Part shown: piece after piece, positions 44,397-56,843 of the stretch | Numbering within the stretch: position 1 is the first letter of the stretch | Layout: the number at the start of each line of letters is the position of its first letter | NCBI RefSeq assembly: GCF_029867415.1 | Contig: NC_081183.1 | Location: 63,500,336-63,564,335, forward strand | Source: Vicia villosa | Taxonomy: Eukaryota > Streptophyta > Magnoliopsida > Fabales > Fabaceae | Direction of reading: 5' to 3' | Length of the DNA stretch: 64,000 bases | The notes under the pieces: model-generated | Databases searched by the model: none | Told to the model about the DNA's origin: nothing | Seen by the model: only the letters and a program-made list of their open reading frames with translations | Made by a program: the position numbers and the translations under genes

Positions 44397-47300
44397 TGTT
44401 GCACCCCAAAATTTGCCCACCTAATTTTATTTCCAATTGGCTTAGGCATCTCATAATCTCATCCATTAGGTCATTAACACATCATACATTCATTAAGAAC
44501 AATGTTGTTTCATTAAATTAGTGGTGATGGATCAAAGGCATCGACTGGATTAGGGTTTATTTCCCTATTCATGTTGCAATCAAAAGGATCCTCTTATGGA
44601 GTTTGGACACAATTATCTGGTCAAATTATGAGTTATGGTGCAATACATGGTGAGTTTCATTTAGAAAAAAAAAAGAACAAGTTATCTTGGACCATGACCC
44701 AAGGAAAAAGTTATTAGTATGTGGTTGACTTTTGATAAAAGTTAATTATAAAGGTGGAGTGTTGACCATAAACACGTTCAAGATATTTAGTATTCACTTT
44801 CAAATGATGTTCATGCCAGTGATACAAAGAAAGTCAATTTGAACTTTTAAAGTTCATACGGGGTTGTATTGGTGCTTGACCATGATCATAATCTATAAGA
44901 GGGATTCCAAATAAAGTTCAAGCTATATGATATACAAGTCATTACAAAATATTCCATTACAAAAAGATTCCAAAAGCGAAGTTGCATCACAAATACATCC
45001 CAAGAGAGTCTACATCATCCAAGTTCAAATATTGCTAAACCATATGACACAAAAATATACACAAATACAAATATCCTGTTATTACATTTCAAGATTGTAT
45101 CTATGTCCTAGACCTATCTTTCTCCAAGCCTTTGAGTCATCCCACCTTGCATCCAATAAGTAAACCTCTTCAAAGTCCTTCATTCATCTCCATGCTTCCA
45201 CCAAGCTCCCATGTGATCCTGCAAAAAACCCGTAATAAAATCAATTCTGCAGCAAAAATAAAAAGCCATATCAGTTTACTAACATAAGCAGTTCCAGTTT
45301 CAATTTACCAAGCCAATCAGCATTATATAAGGCTACACTAACTGTCCTAACCACTTAACCATCACCCTAACCTTTCTAACTAGCAGCAATATACATTTAC
45401 CAAACATTAGAACTTATTCACAAAAGAAAAGAGAACCAACAGAAAAAATATTGAGTAACCAACTGTTAACCACCAATAACCAATTCAGTTACTATCTAAC
45501 TAACCTCAACCATCTTATAACTACCCCTAACCGAATCTCTAACCAACTTCCAACATTCACTAACAGAATCAACTAACTTCATCTAACGGCACATAACAGC
45601 TCTAACCACCTTCTAACAGAGCTAACAGAATTCAACAGAAAATCAGAAGAGAAACTAGCCTGAAGAATCTCTATAAATCAGAGCCTTGATCCATTCTTTC
45701 AGCTCTCCACCATTTCATCACTCTCCTTCACCATTCTTCACATTCATCAATTTCCATCGATTCACCATCTTCATCCTCCTTCATCATTCTTCAATCCCCA
45801 TTCACAATCTTCATCCAATCTTCTTCTCCATTGAATTCAACAGAAAAAACTCTCACATAATCCATAACAAGTTCTGAACGAGACCTCCATCAATCACCAC
45901 GCCTCAATCCTCTTCATCTTCGAATCTGCGGCGAAAACGGAATTCGTATGAATCTTACAGCCATTGCTCCATCAATCTCCGCCAATGTTCATCATCAGCT
46001 TCATCACGTGCAACTTTAACACTGTAAACATCAGATCTTCGCATCACCTTCGCGCACAAGAACCACAATACCGAGTCACAACCTCATCTTCAATCGATAT
46101 TTCCTTCGATCTTCATCACTGCAAACAACAACAACAACAGTATCACATCAAGATTCAGAAACGAGCAACAACAAGAAGAAGGATCGAACAGAGACTGAGG
46201 ATCTAATTGAGAGAGTTTCACGGAGAGGTTAGAGCGAGCTCGAGGCGGAGAGATAAGAGATTGAGGGCAATAGTGGTTTGAGCGGAGAGGTCACGTTTCG
46301 AAGAAGAAGCTCCATAGGCGGGGGAGGAGATCACCGCGCCGCTGTCGGAGAGAACGAGAGTGAGGGAGTTGAATCTATGGAAGGCGAAGGGTCGTAAGGT
46401 ATGAGCCCCAAATTCCCAATCCATTTTCCTTTTTCTATTAATCTTGTTAATCATTTTCTTATTATTCTTTTTTTAACTTTTATTGTATAATAATAGTAAT
46501 TGAATTATTATTCTGATTAAACTAATAAAATTGGATCAACACAATAACTATCTTGGGCTACGAATGTCACGGTTCTGCACCCCCTGAGGCCCATGCGCCA
46601 CCTTTTGGCATAAGAAAAACTTGAACAAAAACATCACCTTGGGCTTCTTTCCGTGGGCCCTGCGCCCAGTCTTCTATTCACCACCACTAATTTTCATTGA
46701 CACCCCATTTCCTTTTATTTTTCATTAATAGATTTAGGTTTTTAATTAGATTTCTTCCTATTTCTTTTAGATAATAAAAATGCTTATTTTTAGACTTTAA
46801 TCCAATTTTTTGACATATAAAAATAATCACTAAAAATATATTAGTTTTTAGGCTATTTGTTTTTAATCTTTTTACTTGACTTGTAATTCAATTTCTCTCA
46901 TACAAATCAACATAAAAATAATAGTACTTTTAATTCACTTTTGTGCTATATTTTGACTTGTTCTACTTCATGCTCTTGTACTATTTTCATGTATCCTACT
47001 TGTTGACTTCTAATTGTGATCTTTATTTTCATATTCTTTTATTCCTAACCTTAGGTAGAAACCATGATAACATTAGGTAAAAATTCCCTTCATATTAGGC
47101 TAGTTTGCTTAGGCTAGTTTCTTTTCCTTTTCAACTTTAAAACACTTAACAAATGCTTGATTTTAATTCCCTTAAAAGATACAAAGAAAACACCTTAAAA
47201 AATGACTAATAAATGCTTGACTAATAAAAAGGGAATGGAAGCTTGAATCTCCCTTGCTTTAGGGAATCATTCGAGTGCTTGGATCTCCCTTGCTTTAGGG

Positions 47301-47905
47301 AACCATTCGAGCGTAAGTTCCCAACGTTAAAAAACACAAACCATAGAGCAACTCGAGTCTCCCTTGCTTTAGGGTGCCATTTGAACGCTCAAACTCTCTT
47401 CTCTATCTCGCCTCCGAGGCATTCTTTAATCGGACACGTTATTTCCGCTCCATTCCCAGCTTAAGACTCCAGAGGTCGAGCAGCGGAGTGCGAATGTAAC
47501 TTCGTCCACTAAAAAACACAAAAACAAACAGAAACTAAAGAGCCGAACTACGGCGCTCTGATTCCTGAAAAGGATACGTAGGCATTGGGTCGCGGGGCCT
47601 AAGCGAGCACAATTATTTATAAACCTTTTTTTCCCCGTGTTTCCTTTTCTTTATTTTGCATGCATTCCCTTAGTAATTAAGCTTTAGATTTATACACCCT
47701 TTAGATAGCAACAAACATAGGTGGATACCATCGAGTACGATGGGCGTGAGGGGTGCTAGCACCTTCCCCTTGCGTAACTGACTCCCGTACCCTATCTCTG
47801 GTCGAAAGACCTCATTCTTATTCATCTTAGGTTTTCTGATATTCCTTTCCCTCTTTGGGATAAATATATTGGTGGCGACTCTGTTCATTTCGCGAGCGTG
47901 CGACA
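44397..47905 (+). mobile_element. Solo LTR (3.5 kb) nested in the Athila
   Basis: It starts TGTTGCACCCCAAAATTTGC, ends GCGTGCGACA, and is flanked by a perfect CATAG duplication (44392-44396 and 47906-47910). It has one TATA box (45672-45679) and no PBS or PPT inside. Start and end resemble the 3' LTR of element B. Near the end it has GGTGGCGACTCTGTTCATTT, common to this LTR group. A triplicated CTCCCTTGCTTTAGGG motif is at about 47248-47375. It must be younger than the Athila insertion. Confidence 0.9.
45672..45679 (+). promoter_or_regulatory. TATA box of the nested solo LTR
   Basis: TATAAATC in ATCTCTATAAATCAGAGCC, about 1.28 kb into the LTR. Confidence 0.7.
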
Positions 47906-47910
47906 CATAG

Positions 47911-48207
47911 TCACTAACCGACTACTCTGCTATGTGCGTGTCAAGATAAAGGGCTTAATGTGATTGCGCGTGAATGAAAAGGGTAAAACATGATGACGAG
48001 TCGAGGTTAAGCTATAATGGCATGATTCGGATTGGTATGCATACTGGGAGTTGTCTAGTGTCGCTACTATAAGTCTATTGCTAAGATCTGCATCATTATT
48101 TTCATTATGTAGCTGAGTATGACCGAACGACGTGGTGGAAGCGTATTTCATTTCGCTGTCCTCCTATCTTTACCTTATTATTTTGATTGAGGACAAGCAA
48201 AGGTTCA
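47911..48207 (+). other. Athila 3' untranslated interior, right part
   Basis: Non-coding; leads to the PPT. Confidence 0.7.
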
Positions 48208-48221
48208 AGTCTGGGGGAATT
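48208..48221 (+). other. Athila polypurine tract
   Basis: AGTCTGGGGGAATT directly before the 3' LTR start TGATAACACG. Confidence 0.88.
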
Positions 48222-49970
48222 TGATAACACGATTTTATATCGTATATTTAGCTTGAAATCCGTAGATATTCATAGCATTTTCCGTTTATTATGTTGATTT
48301 ATTATGATATTACGCGAGTTTTTGCTTTGTTTCAGGTTTTACACTCTTATTACGACTATTTGTGAAAAGGAGAATAAACGGAGCTAAAACGACCACTATT
48401 TATGCCTAAAAGATGAAAAATGGGTGCTGAAGTAAAAAGGGAGTGCAAATAAGGCCCAAATATGCTAAAGAAGACCCAAAAGCCCACTGAAGACCAAATG
48501 TGCGTGGCCCAAACCACACAAGCAAAGTGGAGACGCACGTCTCCACATCTCATAGGCCACGTCAGCAAAAGGGAGACGCACGTCTCCAGTCCCTATATTC
48601 TCTCCACTTGAGATGCACGTCTCAAGTCTTCAACGAAGTTTCCCCAAGGATCGGAGACGCACGTCTCCAAGTCCAAGTCTGCTGGAGGCTCCTCTTTTCA
48701 CGCAATCCAACTGCAAAGCCTCGCCTATAAATAGATGCAGATACTTCACTTCAACCTGTCCAATTCTGCTGCTAACGAAGTGCTGCCGAAATTGTTCCGC
48801 GATTGCTATTTTCTTCCTGCTTTCAATTAAACAGTCTTATTTTCTCATAACAATTTCTACACCGGAAATTGTTGTGAATCTTTTATAAATCTAGCCTTAC
48901 ATTAGATTTATCGTTTTATTTTCCTTGTTTTGAATTTCTGTCCGTTTAATTCCGAAGAACGATCCAGCCAACCTGTGGTGGAAGTTCGATACTTCAAGAT
49001 TCAATTGCAGTTTATTTAATTCAGGTTTAATATTTATTGCCTTTATTTATATATTTATTTGCATGATATATTATATGCCAATTAACATGCCTTTTATTAT
49101 AAGCCAAATTGATTTATGCATGCTTAACTGTATTAACATGTCTGGCTAAATTACTAAGGTATCAGTATGTAGAGTAAGTTAACTGTGGGATCCGAAATAA
49201 ATTGGCTTAATTATGTTTTGTTAACTATCACCTGTTTTTCGTTTATATGTCTAATTTAATTAGTAAGTCTTAAAATCAATAGAGCGAAAGTTTGAGATCT
49301 TAAGACGGTCAAAGGTTAAAATCAATAGAGCGAAAGTTTGAGATCTTTAACCAGATAGTAGACATAGGGCATTAGTTTTAAGGATGGCGAAAGCGTATTA
49401 AAACTAATTGGGACTTATTTATTTTCAAAAATTGTTTTTACACCCGAGCGGGATGGCGAAAGCGTACATTAGGGATATTAACTTGTTCCGAGTCAACAGA
49501 GCGAAAGTTTGAGATTAGGAGATTTAAATAGATAACAAATTCATAAAATAGGCATTTTATTAATCACGTTGTTTCCAAAAAGCTTTTCTAAAATCTAATG
49601 GGATGGCGAAAGCGTACATTAGGATTAGGATAGTAATCTAAATCAACAGAGCGAAAGTTTGAGACGAGGATTTTTAACCAATTGAATTAGTAAAGATTTT
49701 TAATTAAATTATGCAAAAGCCAATGGACCTTCGGATCACCTTAAGTTAAACGAAATACATACTGGTATCTGTCTTTTATTATATTCTTTATTTCTCATAA
49801 TCACTCTCCCTTAGGAACAATCAAAATTTTAGTAGCCCTAGCTTTACATAGTAACCTTAGATAACGGTAGATTGATTCATAGTCCCTGTGGATTCGATAT
49901 CTTTTAAAACTACACGACACGACTGTGCACTTGCAGTCATCCGATTTATAGACACGTAAAGTCGCGATCA
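48222..49970 (+). mobile_element. Athila 3' LTR
   Basis: 1749 bp, near-identical to 35507-37254. The palindromes are at about 48526-48668, TATA at 48726-48733 and the hairpin array at 49267-49676. In the array unit 4 differs from the 5' copy: the loop is GGATGG (class consensus), but the right arm has CATTAGGG, which breaks one C-G pair. Confidence 0.95.
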
Positions 49971-49985
49971 TTAGGGTCGAATTAG

Positions 49986-49993
49986 TATAAATA
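49986..49993 (+). promoter_or_regulatory. TATA box of element E 5' LTR
   Basis: TATAAATA in TTAGTATAAATAAGGGTC. The Athila inserted about 10 bp upstream of it. Confidence 0.75.
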
Positions 49994-50539
49994 AGGGTCT
50001 TAGTATCAGGATCTAATGTGTTCATTTTGTACAAATTACTCACAAATCACTCAAGTATCAAGTGTTAAGAGAAAGAGTTTGCTGAGAAATGTACGTATGA
50101 CACCACACTTTATGTATGTATTTCTATTTACAGAATCAAATCTTCTTTAATTTTATTTTACTTTTCGCCCAGTTTTCTCCCTTTAATTCTAGTTTTCTTT
50201 TTCGATAAGCCTTTACATTATTGCACTTTACATTTCTGTACTTTACGTTTCTGAAAGTTACATTCCTTTATCTTTTCGTCAAATTCTTTTTCTTACATTT
50301 ATAACCAGTTTATGTTTCAGTTGTGTACATTCTTAGTTAGTTTATTTTGCAAGCTACTTACATGTTCATGCTATAACCGAGTTTCGAAGCAAAAGACCAA
50401 TAAACATGAACCAAATTATCTTGAAAGACAACTATTTGACTATGTCCTAGGATCAATCTAGTCGATCCTGCGAGTAACCAAAGTATATTTTATAGTTTGG
50501 AAGACTAGCGGTTGTTTATCAAAAATCACCGTAAACAAA

Positions 50540-50556
50540 TTGGCACGCACAGTGGG
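50540..50556 (+). other. Primer-binding site of element E
   Basis: TGGCACGCACAGTGGGA follows the LTR end AAACA after AA. The position and the TGG start fit a PBS; I do not assign the tRNA. Confidence 0.7.
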
Positions 50557-50622
50557 ATGGTGTCAAACAGTTTGTCATTAATTTGTTATTTTGTTTTTGT
50601 CTAGAATATATCAATACCTTGT

Positions 50623-53189
50623 ATGAACCTTAGGAACGGTAAATTAACCAACAGTGCTCAACCGATTCCTAGACGAAGGTACAATAAGAAAATGGTTAAT
50701 TCGACCAGTGGAAGGGGAAATCAAGATCCCCTACAAGGGTCAGGAGCAGTAGCAGCAAATACTACAAATGTTTCGACTTCTACGTCAGAAGCACAGGAGA
50801 TACCCGCTTCGACAGGGTCTGCGACCATAGTTAGTTCCCAGGCCATGCCCGAAAATACATCAGTACCAACAGGGACAATCCCAGTTTCCAGTTCAACCAC
50901 CGTGCCTCATTTCACAGGCACGACAGAAATACCACATTTTGCGGAAAATTTCGCAAATCAACAACAAACCCCGAGACCATCGTCATCATCATTCGAGGGT
51001 TGGAGACCTGGAATTCCTTATGGAATGCCGTTTTCATATAATGAAGGATTACACAGTGCAGGACCTACATATACTCAACCTGGTGCGATAACATTTTCGC
51101 CTAACGCAGGTTCGATAGGTCGAAGTGCACAGAATATAGGCCCATCGGGCCAAATGCCTCTCTTAACTACCAATAGCCAAGCAGTATTTAGGCATGATAT
51201 GGCTGCAAGTAACCACGATATGGTGGGTGTTCTTGCTAGAGAAATGGGATCGATTTTTACTCCCTTGGTAGCAAACAATACCAGGACTAACCAGGATAAT
51301 GTAGAAACGTACCAGAAAATATCTTCACAAATAGGTCGTATGGCAGATTTCTTAGGATTCCCTCAAACTAGGTGAAGAAATAACCAGTCTACCTATCGAG
51401 AAGGTGACCCAGTCTTAGAACGGGTTCAAGATGTAGTTCAGCCACCTAGGCAGGTACCCGTCGAAAGAAATCAAGTAATAGATTTAGAAAATGAGAATCG
51501 AAGGACCAATACTGGTCAACAAGAAGTTCCCTAGGAACAGCCTAGGCTAGTTGTAGTGGGCAGGGACAAACATCCAGACGAAGTATTACACAGGGTTAGG
51601 AGAGACAATATGGCGACAGAAAATAACCTAACCACCATGATAGAAAGAATTATGGCCACTAATGGTCTTAATACTGGACTTCGACGTCCAAATTACACTT
51701 CCCCCGTAGCAGAGTATATTATGCAAACGGAATTACCAAGAGGTACCAAAGTACCCAAATTTACGAAATTTTCAGGGGATACTAGTGAATTTACTGTGGA
51801 ACATATAGCCTGATACTTGACAGAGGCTGGTGATTTAGGAGGTAACGAAAACTTGAGAATTAAATATTTCCCTAGTTCGCTAACAAAAAATGCTTTCACA
51901 TGGTTTACCACCTTACCCCCAAATTCCATAGATGCGTGGGCACACCTGGAGAGATTGTTCCATGAACAATTCTATATGGGCCAAACCAAGATAAGTTTGA
52001 AAGAGTTGGCTAGCATTAAGAGGAAATTCACGGAACCCATATATGATTATTTGAATAGGTTCCGTTTGCTGAAATCAAGATGCTTCACAGTTGTTCCAGA
52101 ACACGAATTAGTCGAAATGGCTGCAGGAGGTCTAGACTATTCAATTAGAAAGAAATTGGATACTCAATATTTGAGGGATATGGCCCAACTAGCATATAGA
52201 GTTCGACAAGTCAAATTATTGAAAGCTGAAAAGGCCAGAGCGAACAAGAATTATAAGAAGGAGAGAGTGGCATATATTGAGGCTGAAGACGCTGAAGGCG
52301 AAGCCTTCAAAGATTCATACAGTTTCGAAGAGGTCGAAATAGACTTAGCCGAATTAAAAGAAGCGCCCCTTACTCTTGTAAATTGCTCACCCCTTCAAAT
52401 GGAAAAAATCATCTCGAGAATGACAAGAATGATAAATTTCCAAAGAAAACTTACACTTTTGACGTCACTAAATGTGACGAAATATTTGATTTACTAGTAA
52501 AAGATGGCCAAATGATAGTACCTCCAACTTCCAAAGTTCCTCCATTGGAACAGCGGAAGAAACAAGGTTTTTGCAAATATCATGGTTTTTTAGGCCATAA
52601 GACCTCACAGTGCTTTCTTTTCAGGGATCTAATTCAGAATGCTATCAAGGATGGACGTTTGAGGTTTGCTGATAAGGCAAAGAATCACATGAAGGTCGAT
52701 GCTGATCCCCTGAATGTCGCTGACACCAACTACGCCGAACCAGCTGACATCAATATGGTGGATGTGTCTGAAGCTGACATTGCTGAATGGGAGATGATTT
52801 CAACCGGAAAGCAGGCCACTGAGAGCCTAAACGACAATTTAATCTTCAATACTGATGTTGAAGAGTCCTTCGAGACAGAAATCACTGAAGATCTTAAGGA
52901 GAAAACTAGCGAGGCCACTGAAGATCTCAGAGTGAAACTCCAACAGATAAGGATTTCTGAAGTTCCCCCAGCAGGCGTCAACATGGTGAATGTTGGGCAA
53001 CCTTTATCTGAAATAGAGGAACTAGAGAAGTGTCCGCTGAAGGAAAGAAACTATGGGAATTCACGGGCAAATGAAAGCTTGAAAGATTATCTCTGGAGGT
53101 GTCACGAGAAGAATGCTGGACGAATTTTAATGTGTCCAAGGTGCTCGATGATGCTGAATCGAAGGGTCCAAGCTAACTATGAAAGGGCC
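50623..53189 (+). pseudogene. Decayed gag of a Tat-like Ty3/gypsy element (E), cut by element D
   Basis: From the ATG (MNLRNGKL) one frame runs to about 52400 with three stops: TGA 51373-51375, TAG 51532-51534 and TGA 51811-51813. It then shifts by two to continue in the frame of 52383-53189. A serine/threonine-rich N-terminal region (to about 51370) is followed by a capsid domain (GTKVPKFTKFSGD, LTKNAFTWFTTLPPNSIDAW, FHEQFYMG, LASIKRKFTEPIYDYLNRFR, LVEMAAGGLDYSIRKKL) at about 51720-52180. A knuckle-like CKYHGFLGHKTSQC lies near 52572. Near 53145 there is CPRCSMML. The element D LTR begins at 53190 and ends homology. Protease and pol would lie beyond D, outside the window. Confidence 0.85.
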
Positions 53190-55097
53190 TGTAATACGGT
53201 GAACTGACTTTTATAATCGAAATGTCGCGGTAAGCAAGAGTCGCCACCGACTTTTATTTTATCCAAATATCGGAAAGGCTAAAAGAAACAGGAAAACACC
53301 TTTTAAAAAGATTTGAGTTCGGGGGGTAATTATGCAAAGGGAAGGTGTAAGGCACCCTTTGCATCCATGGTTTTCCATGGGCTCTTAATTGCTTTGCTCT
53401 TTTTTTGTTTCAGAAATGTAGAAGAAAAAGAATAGGGACTTTAGCTCGTAAATGAGCGTAGCCCTTTTGAAGGTTTACGAGAAAGAATATGAAAAAATAG
53501 TTTTAGCCAGAACAAGGCAATTAAGAGCAATTACCTTAAACTTAGATGATAGGTCTCTTTTAGCCTTTCAGGGTGAAAGGGTCTATCCTTGCCATAAGGG
53601 GGCAGGAAGCCTTTCATTTGGAGATTGAAGGGTCATCGCGTTGTCGTTCGCCAAAGACTGACCCATGCCATAGAGGGGCAGGTAGTCTAAGGGAAAGACC
53701 AGAACAAGCCTTATTCGTAGGCAACCAGAGGATACCTCAGCCTTTTCCGTAGGCAACTTCCGAGGGTCGAGGTCATGTAGTGTATCGAAGGCAGCATCAT
53801 TAGGGTCGCATGACCTTTACTTCTCGAGGCAGCATGGCTGAGGTATCCTCGCATTCGAGGGACATGGCTTGTTCTACAAAAAACACAAAGGCAACAGGCA
53901 ACAAGGCAACAGAGGGGTTACCCCAAAAGAGTGCGTGTGTGCAACAATCACGTGGTTAATTCAGATATTTATCTTATAGTTTAATGACTCTAAGTTGATT
54001 CAAAGTTGCACTCCCTAATTTACTAACCACACAGTTTAACATAAAGCGGTAACAATAACAATATAGGGAAGGGGGAAATGAAACCAGCGGATCCCGATAG
54101 GGTTTGGCATAAGTAATAAAAAAACAGAAAAGATTTAGGGTTACCAATGACGTAGCTTTGGCATTCGACAAACCCTGAAAAGGTGGGAAAAATGGCAAAC
54201 AAAAATAGGGTGAGTGCATTATCAGGTTCGGAGGCAAACGGGATTAACCCTAAAGTAAAGAATAAATAGATTTTAAAATAATAAAAATAGACAAAGATAC
54301 TTAGCTTGTTTTGATCTGATATGGTTGGCGGGGAGCCTCGGAGTTAACCCTGAAAAATGGCAAAGGCGGAGGAATAAAGGCAAAACCAACCCTAATCTTA
54401 AAAGGAAACAAAATAGACTTTAAAGCAAATTAAATACTTAGCTTTGTGAAGGGCGTGGAGCGTAGTCGGAATATACTTGAATGGTCAACCCTGAAAAAAC
54501 ACAGAAAAAGAAACATTTTAGTGTATGGCATGATCTTCGTAAACCCTGATTAGGGTATAAATTAACCTTGGTTAATAGAATAAATAAAATCAGATTAATT
54601 GTTGGTTTTTAACCCAATTAGTTAAATCGGTGAACATAAGGTTTCGATTAAAATAGCTTAACCCTAACATTTGTCTTCATCAATTAATATAGATTAACAA
54701 TATAAATTAGTTAATTTAATCGACAAAAGATAATATTAATAAGTAAATTAAATAAATATATTTTTTATCTTTAATGTTTTTTGAGGAAAAGAAAAATTAT
54801 ACCAAATTTAATAAAGGAGAAAATATTTAAATAAAAGTTTTGAAAAAATAAATATAAACAAATAGATAAACTAAGTTATGTAATTGAAAATAAAAAAAAA
54901 AGGAAAATTTCTTAGCTTCGATTCAGTGAGGCGAGGCTGCAGGCCCATGTGATGATCCTCCAATCCTGGTGCATTGGATTCAAAACGCTGCAGATCTGAT
55001 GGTTGGATTTTGAGGGTGCATCACGTGTCCATGCGAAGGAGGTGTACTGGATCACGAAGCAAGTATAACAAACAAAATAACAACAAAATAACTGCAT

Positions 55098-55152
55098 GAC
55101 GCTGGGTCTCGAACCCACGTCATTAGTGTTAACAGACAAGCGCTTCACCACC
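55098..55152 (-). other. tRNA-like segment in element D LTR
   Basis: On the minus strand GGTTCGAGACC is an exact B box, inside a T-arm-like stem with GTGGG/CCCA(G)C pairing. AAGGTGGTGAAG about 35 nt upstream is a weak A box. The second LTR has the same segment at about 63849-63903. No acceptor stem. Confidence 0.55.
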
Positions 55153-55661
55153 TTGTCTTCATCTTCTCCATTTGATTCTTCTGGATTTTAGCTACGAACC
55201 AGCCAGCATTTTGCTACGAACCCCTTCCTAGCCAGTTCCTGCAAAAACTAATTCGCTCCATGGACATGATAAATAAATAACAAAACCGTGGTCCGACTCG
55301 GAATTCTCTTCTGAATTCAATGGTACCATTATTATTGCCCAATTTCACTTGTATCTATGACTCCCAATTTGAAGCTCTTAGAACCCTAATAATGGCGGAT
55401 TGTCACACACAGGTCTAAGCTGCAATTAAACTATACAAACAGCTATAAAACATCATGGTAATCAACATTATGCATTCAAATTTTGTTTATGATGCGTGAA
55501 GTGCTAGAATCGAAGATCAAAAGAACAAGGGCAAACCGTGATGTGTGGAACGTGGTTCCGGATGCTACAAGCTTGGGAATTGATCTGAATCGCTTCAACA
55601 CTTCCTAAGGATCACGTTTTGATGATTAGAAGCTCTTGAATCTTCCTTCTGAATGTTTTAG

Positions 55662-55669
55662 TATTTATA
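55662..55669 (-). promoter_or_regulatory. TATA box of element D 3' LTR
   Basis: TATAAATA (minus strand) in CTATTATAAATACTAAAAC, about 1.16 kb into the LTR. Confidence 0.75.
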
Positions 55670-56831
55670 ATAGAAGCCTTAGGGTAACAGAACTTGAAAA
55701 AATCTTTATCAATCTTTGTCTTGCAAAATTGATTGGAATATGGTTTTAAATACTTCCAAAATTAGCACAATCTCAATCTAATCTTATCAATATGGTTTTG
55801 CACGAAATTGAATCATGTATATGGCCTGATTGATGATTGATTATGATTGGAATTAAAAGGAAATCCAATCTTTTCAATTTTCTTCAAATATTTATTAAAT
55901 ATATATTTTTAAATGAAATAAAAATTCAAATAAAAATAAATACTCAATATATTTTCGTGGCTTTAAGATTCTGGGCTCTAGAAGACTTGAGAATCAAGAT
56001 TGGATAAAAAGAACTTGGGCCCATTTGCAAAAATGTTCAAGTTTCTTCACATTTTTCCCTCCAAAATAGTCCAACTTTAGCAAAGCCTATCTCTCTCAAT
56101 TTTTGAGGTATGGAGGTGTTATAGGACTTTTTAGAAACCTTAGAGAGTCCTCTAACCAGTGTCTTTAGTCTCATATCAAAATTATTTTCCATGCTCCTTT
56201 TATGCCCTTTTGAAAAAAGTGTCTTTTTGTTGACTTTTGAAAGGACCTATAATGTCTTAGTCCATATCTCTCAAATGAAGCATTTTTGGACTTGGCATGT
56301 GAGAGACAATTTTGTAGAGAATTCAATTTCCTTAAAAATGAGCTTTGGATGGGAAATTTCTGATGTTCCATGTGAGAGTTATGACTGGTCAAAGTTTAGT
56401 TGACTTTTCCTATACAAAACCCTAATTTAGAAACTTTTTGAATCGTTGATTTTTGATCTTTCCTTGATGAACCATGATCGATTCTTGATAAAATGGTGAA
56501 TGATACTTCAATATGAGGATCTTGACAAAAAATCAGGAGTTTTGACTTTGCTTCGACCACAATTGACTTTTTAGGTCAATCAGTCGACTGTTGACTTTCT
56601 GAACACTTGAGGGACCAGAACTTTGAGATAGGCCTTGATACTTGTCATGGAGGTAATTGTAGAATATATTGAGCCATGTGAGATGCCTTGGATCCATAGA
56701 TTCACTGATTTCCTTTGAATAAATCAAACCTTAATTCAGAGCCTTTGTATAGGAGAGTATGTCTAGGAGCTTCATGTATTGATTTGAATTTGTATAAGAG
56801 AAATAGTATAGGCAAATTTTGGGGTACGACA

Positions 56832-56843
56832 GCTGCCCCTGTT
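56832..56843 (-). other. Polypurine tract of element D
   Basis: AACAGGGGCAGC on the minus strand, directly before the LTR start TGTCG. Confidence 0.88.

Larger units (their letters stand above)
35507..49970 (+). mobile_element. Athila-lineage LTR retrotransposon, complete ends, 14.5 kb
   Basis: Two LTRs of 1748 and 1749 bp (TGATAACACG...GCGATCA) flank the interior, with a perfect TTAGG duplication (35502-35506 and 49971-49975). PBS, PPT, gag-pol in one frame and a long ORF between pol and 3' LTR are all in Athila order. By eye the LTRs differ by 14 substitutions and one indel (about 0.8%), so the insertion is recent. It lacks integrase, has one stop and one frameshift in pol, and holds a nested solo LTR (44397-47905), so it cannot move on its own. 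Confidence 0.95.
35112..50537 (+). mobile_element. 5' LTR of element E (Tat-like), split by the Athila insertion
   Basis: The left piece is 35112-35506 and the right piece 49976-50537, about 955 bp in total. It ends AAACA at 50537 directly before the PBS-like AATTGGCACGCACAG. The start TGTTAGCTGG at 35112 is chosen because homology to element C ends there and it begins with TG. A TATA box, TATAAATA, is at 49986-49993. The 3' LTR is outside the window, so the start cannot be checked by a target duplication. Confidence 0.65.
53190..56831 (-). mobile_element. Element D 3' LTR (3642 bp)
   Basis: Minus-strand ends are TGTCGTACCCC (56831) and ...GTATTACA (53190). TATA box TATAAATA at 55669-55662 (minus). 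A tRNA-like segment at 55098-55152. Homologous to C's 5' LTR. Confidence 0.92.

Noticed and set aside
49976..50537. 3' LTR of element C
   Set aside because: It shows no similarity to C's 5' LTR and is followed by a PBS-like site and a gag, so it is the right part of E's 5' LTR.
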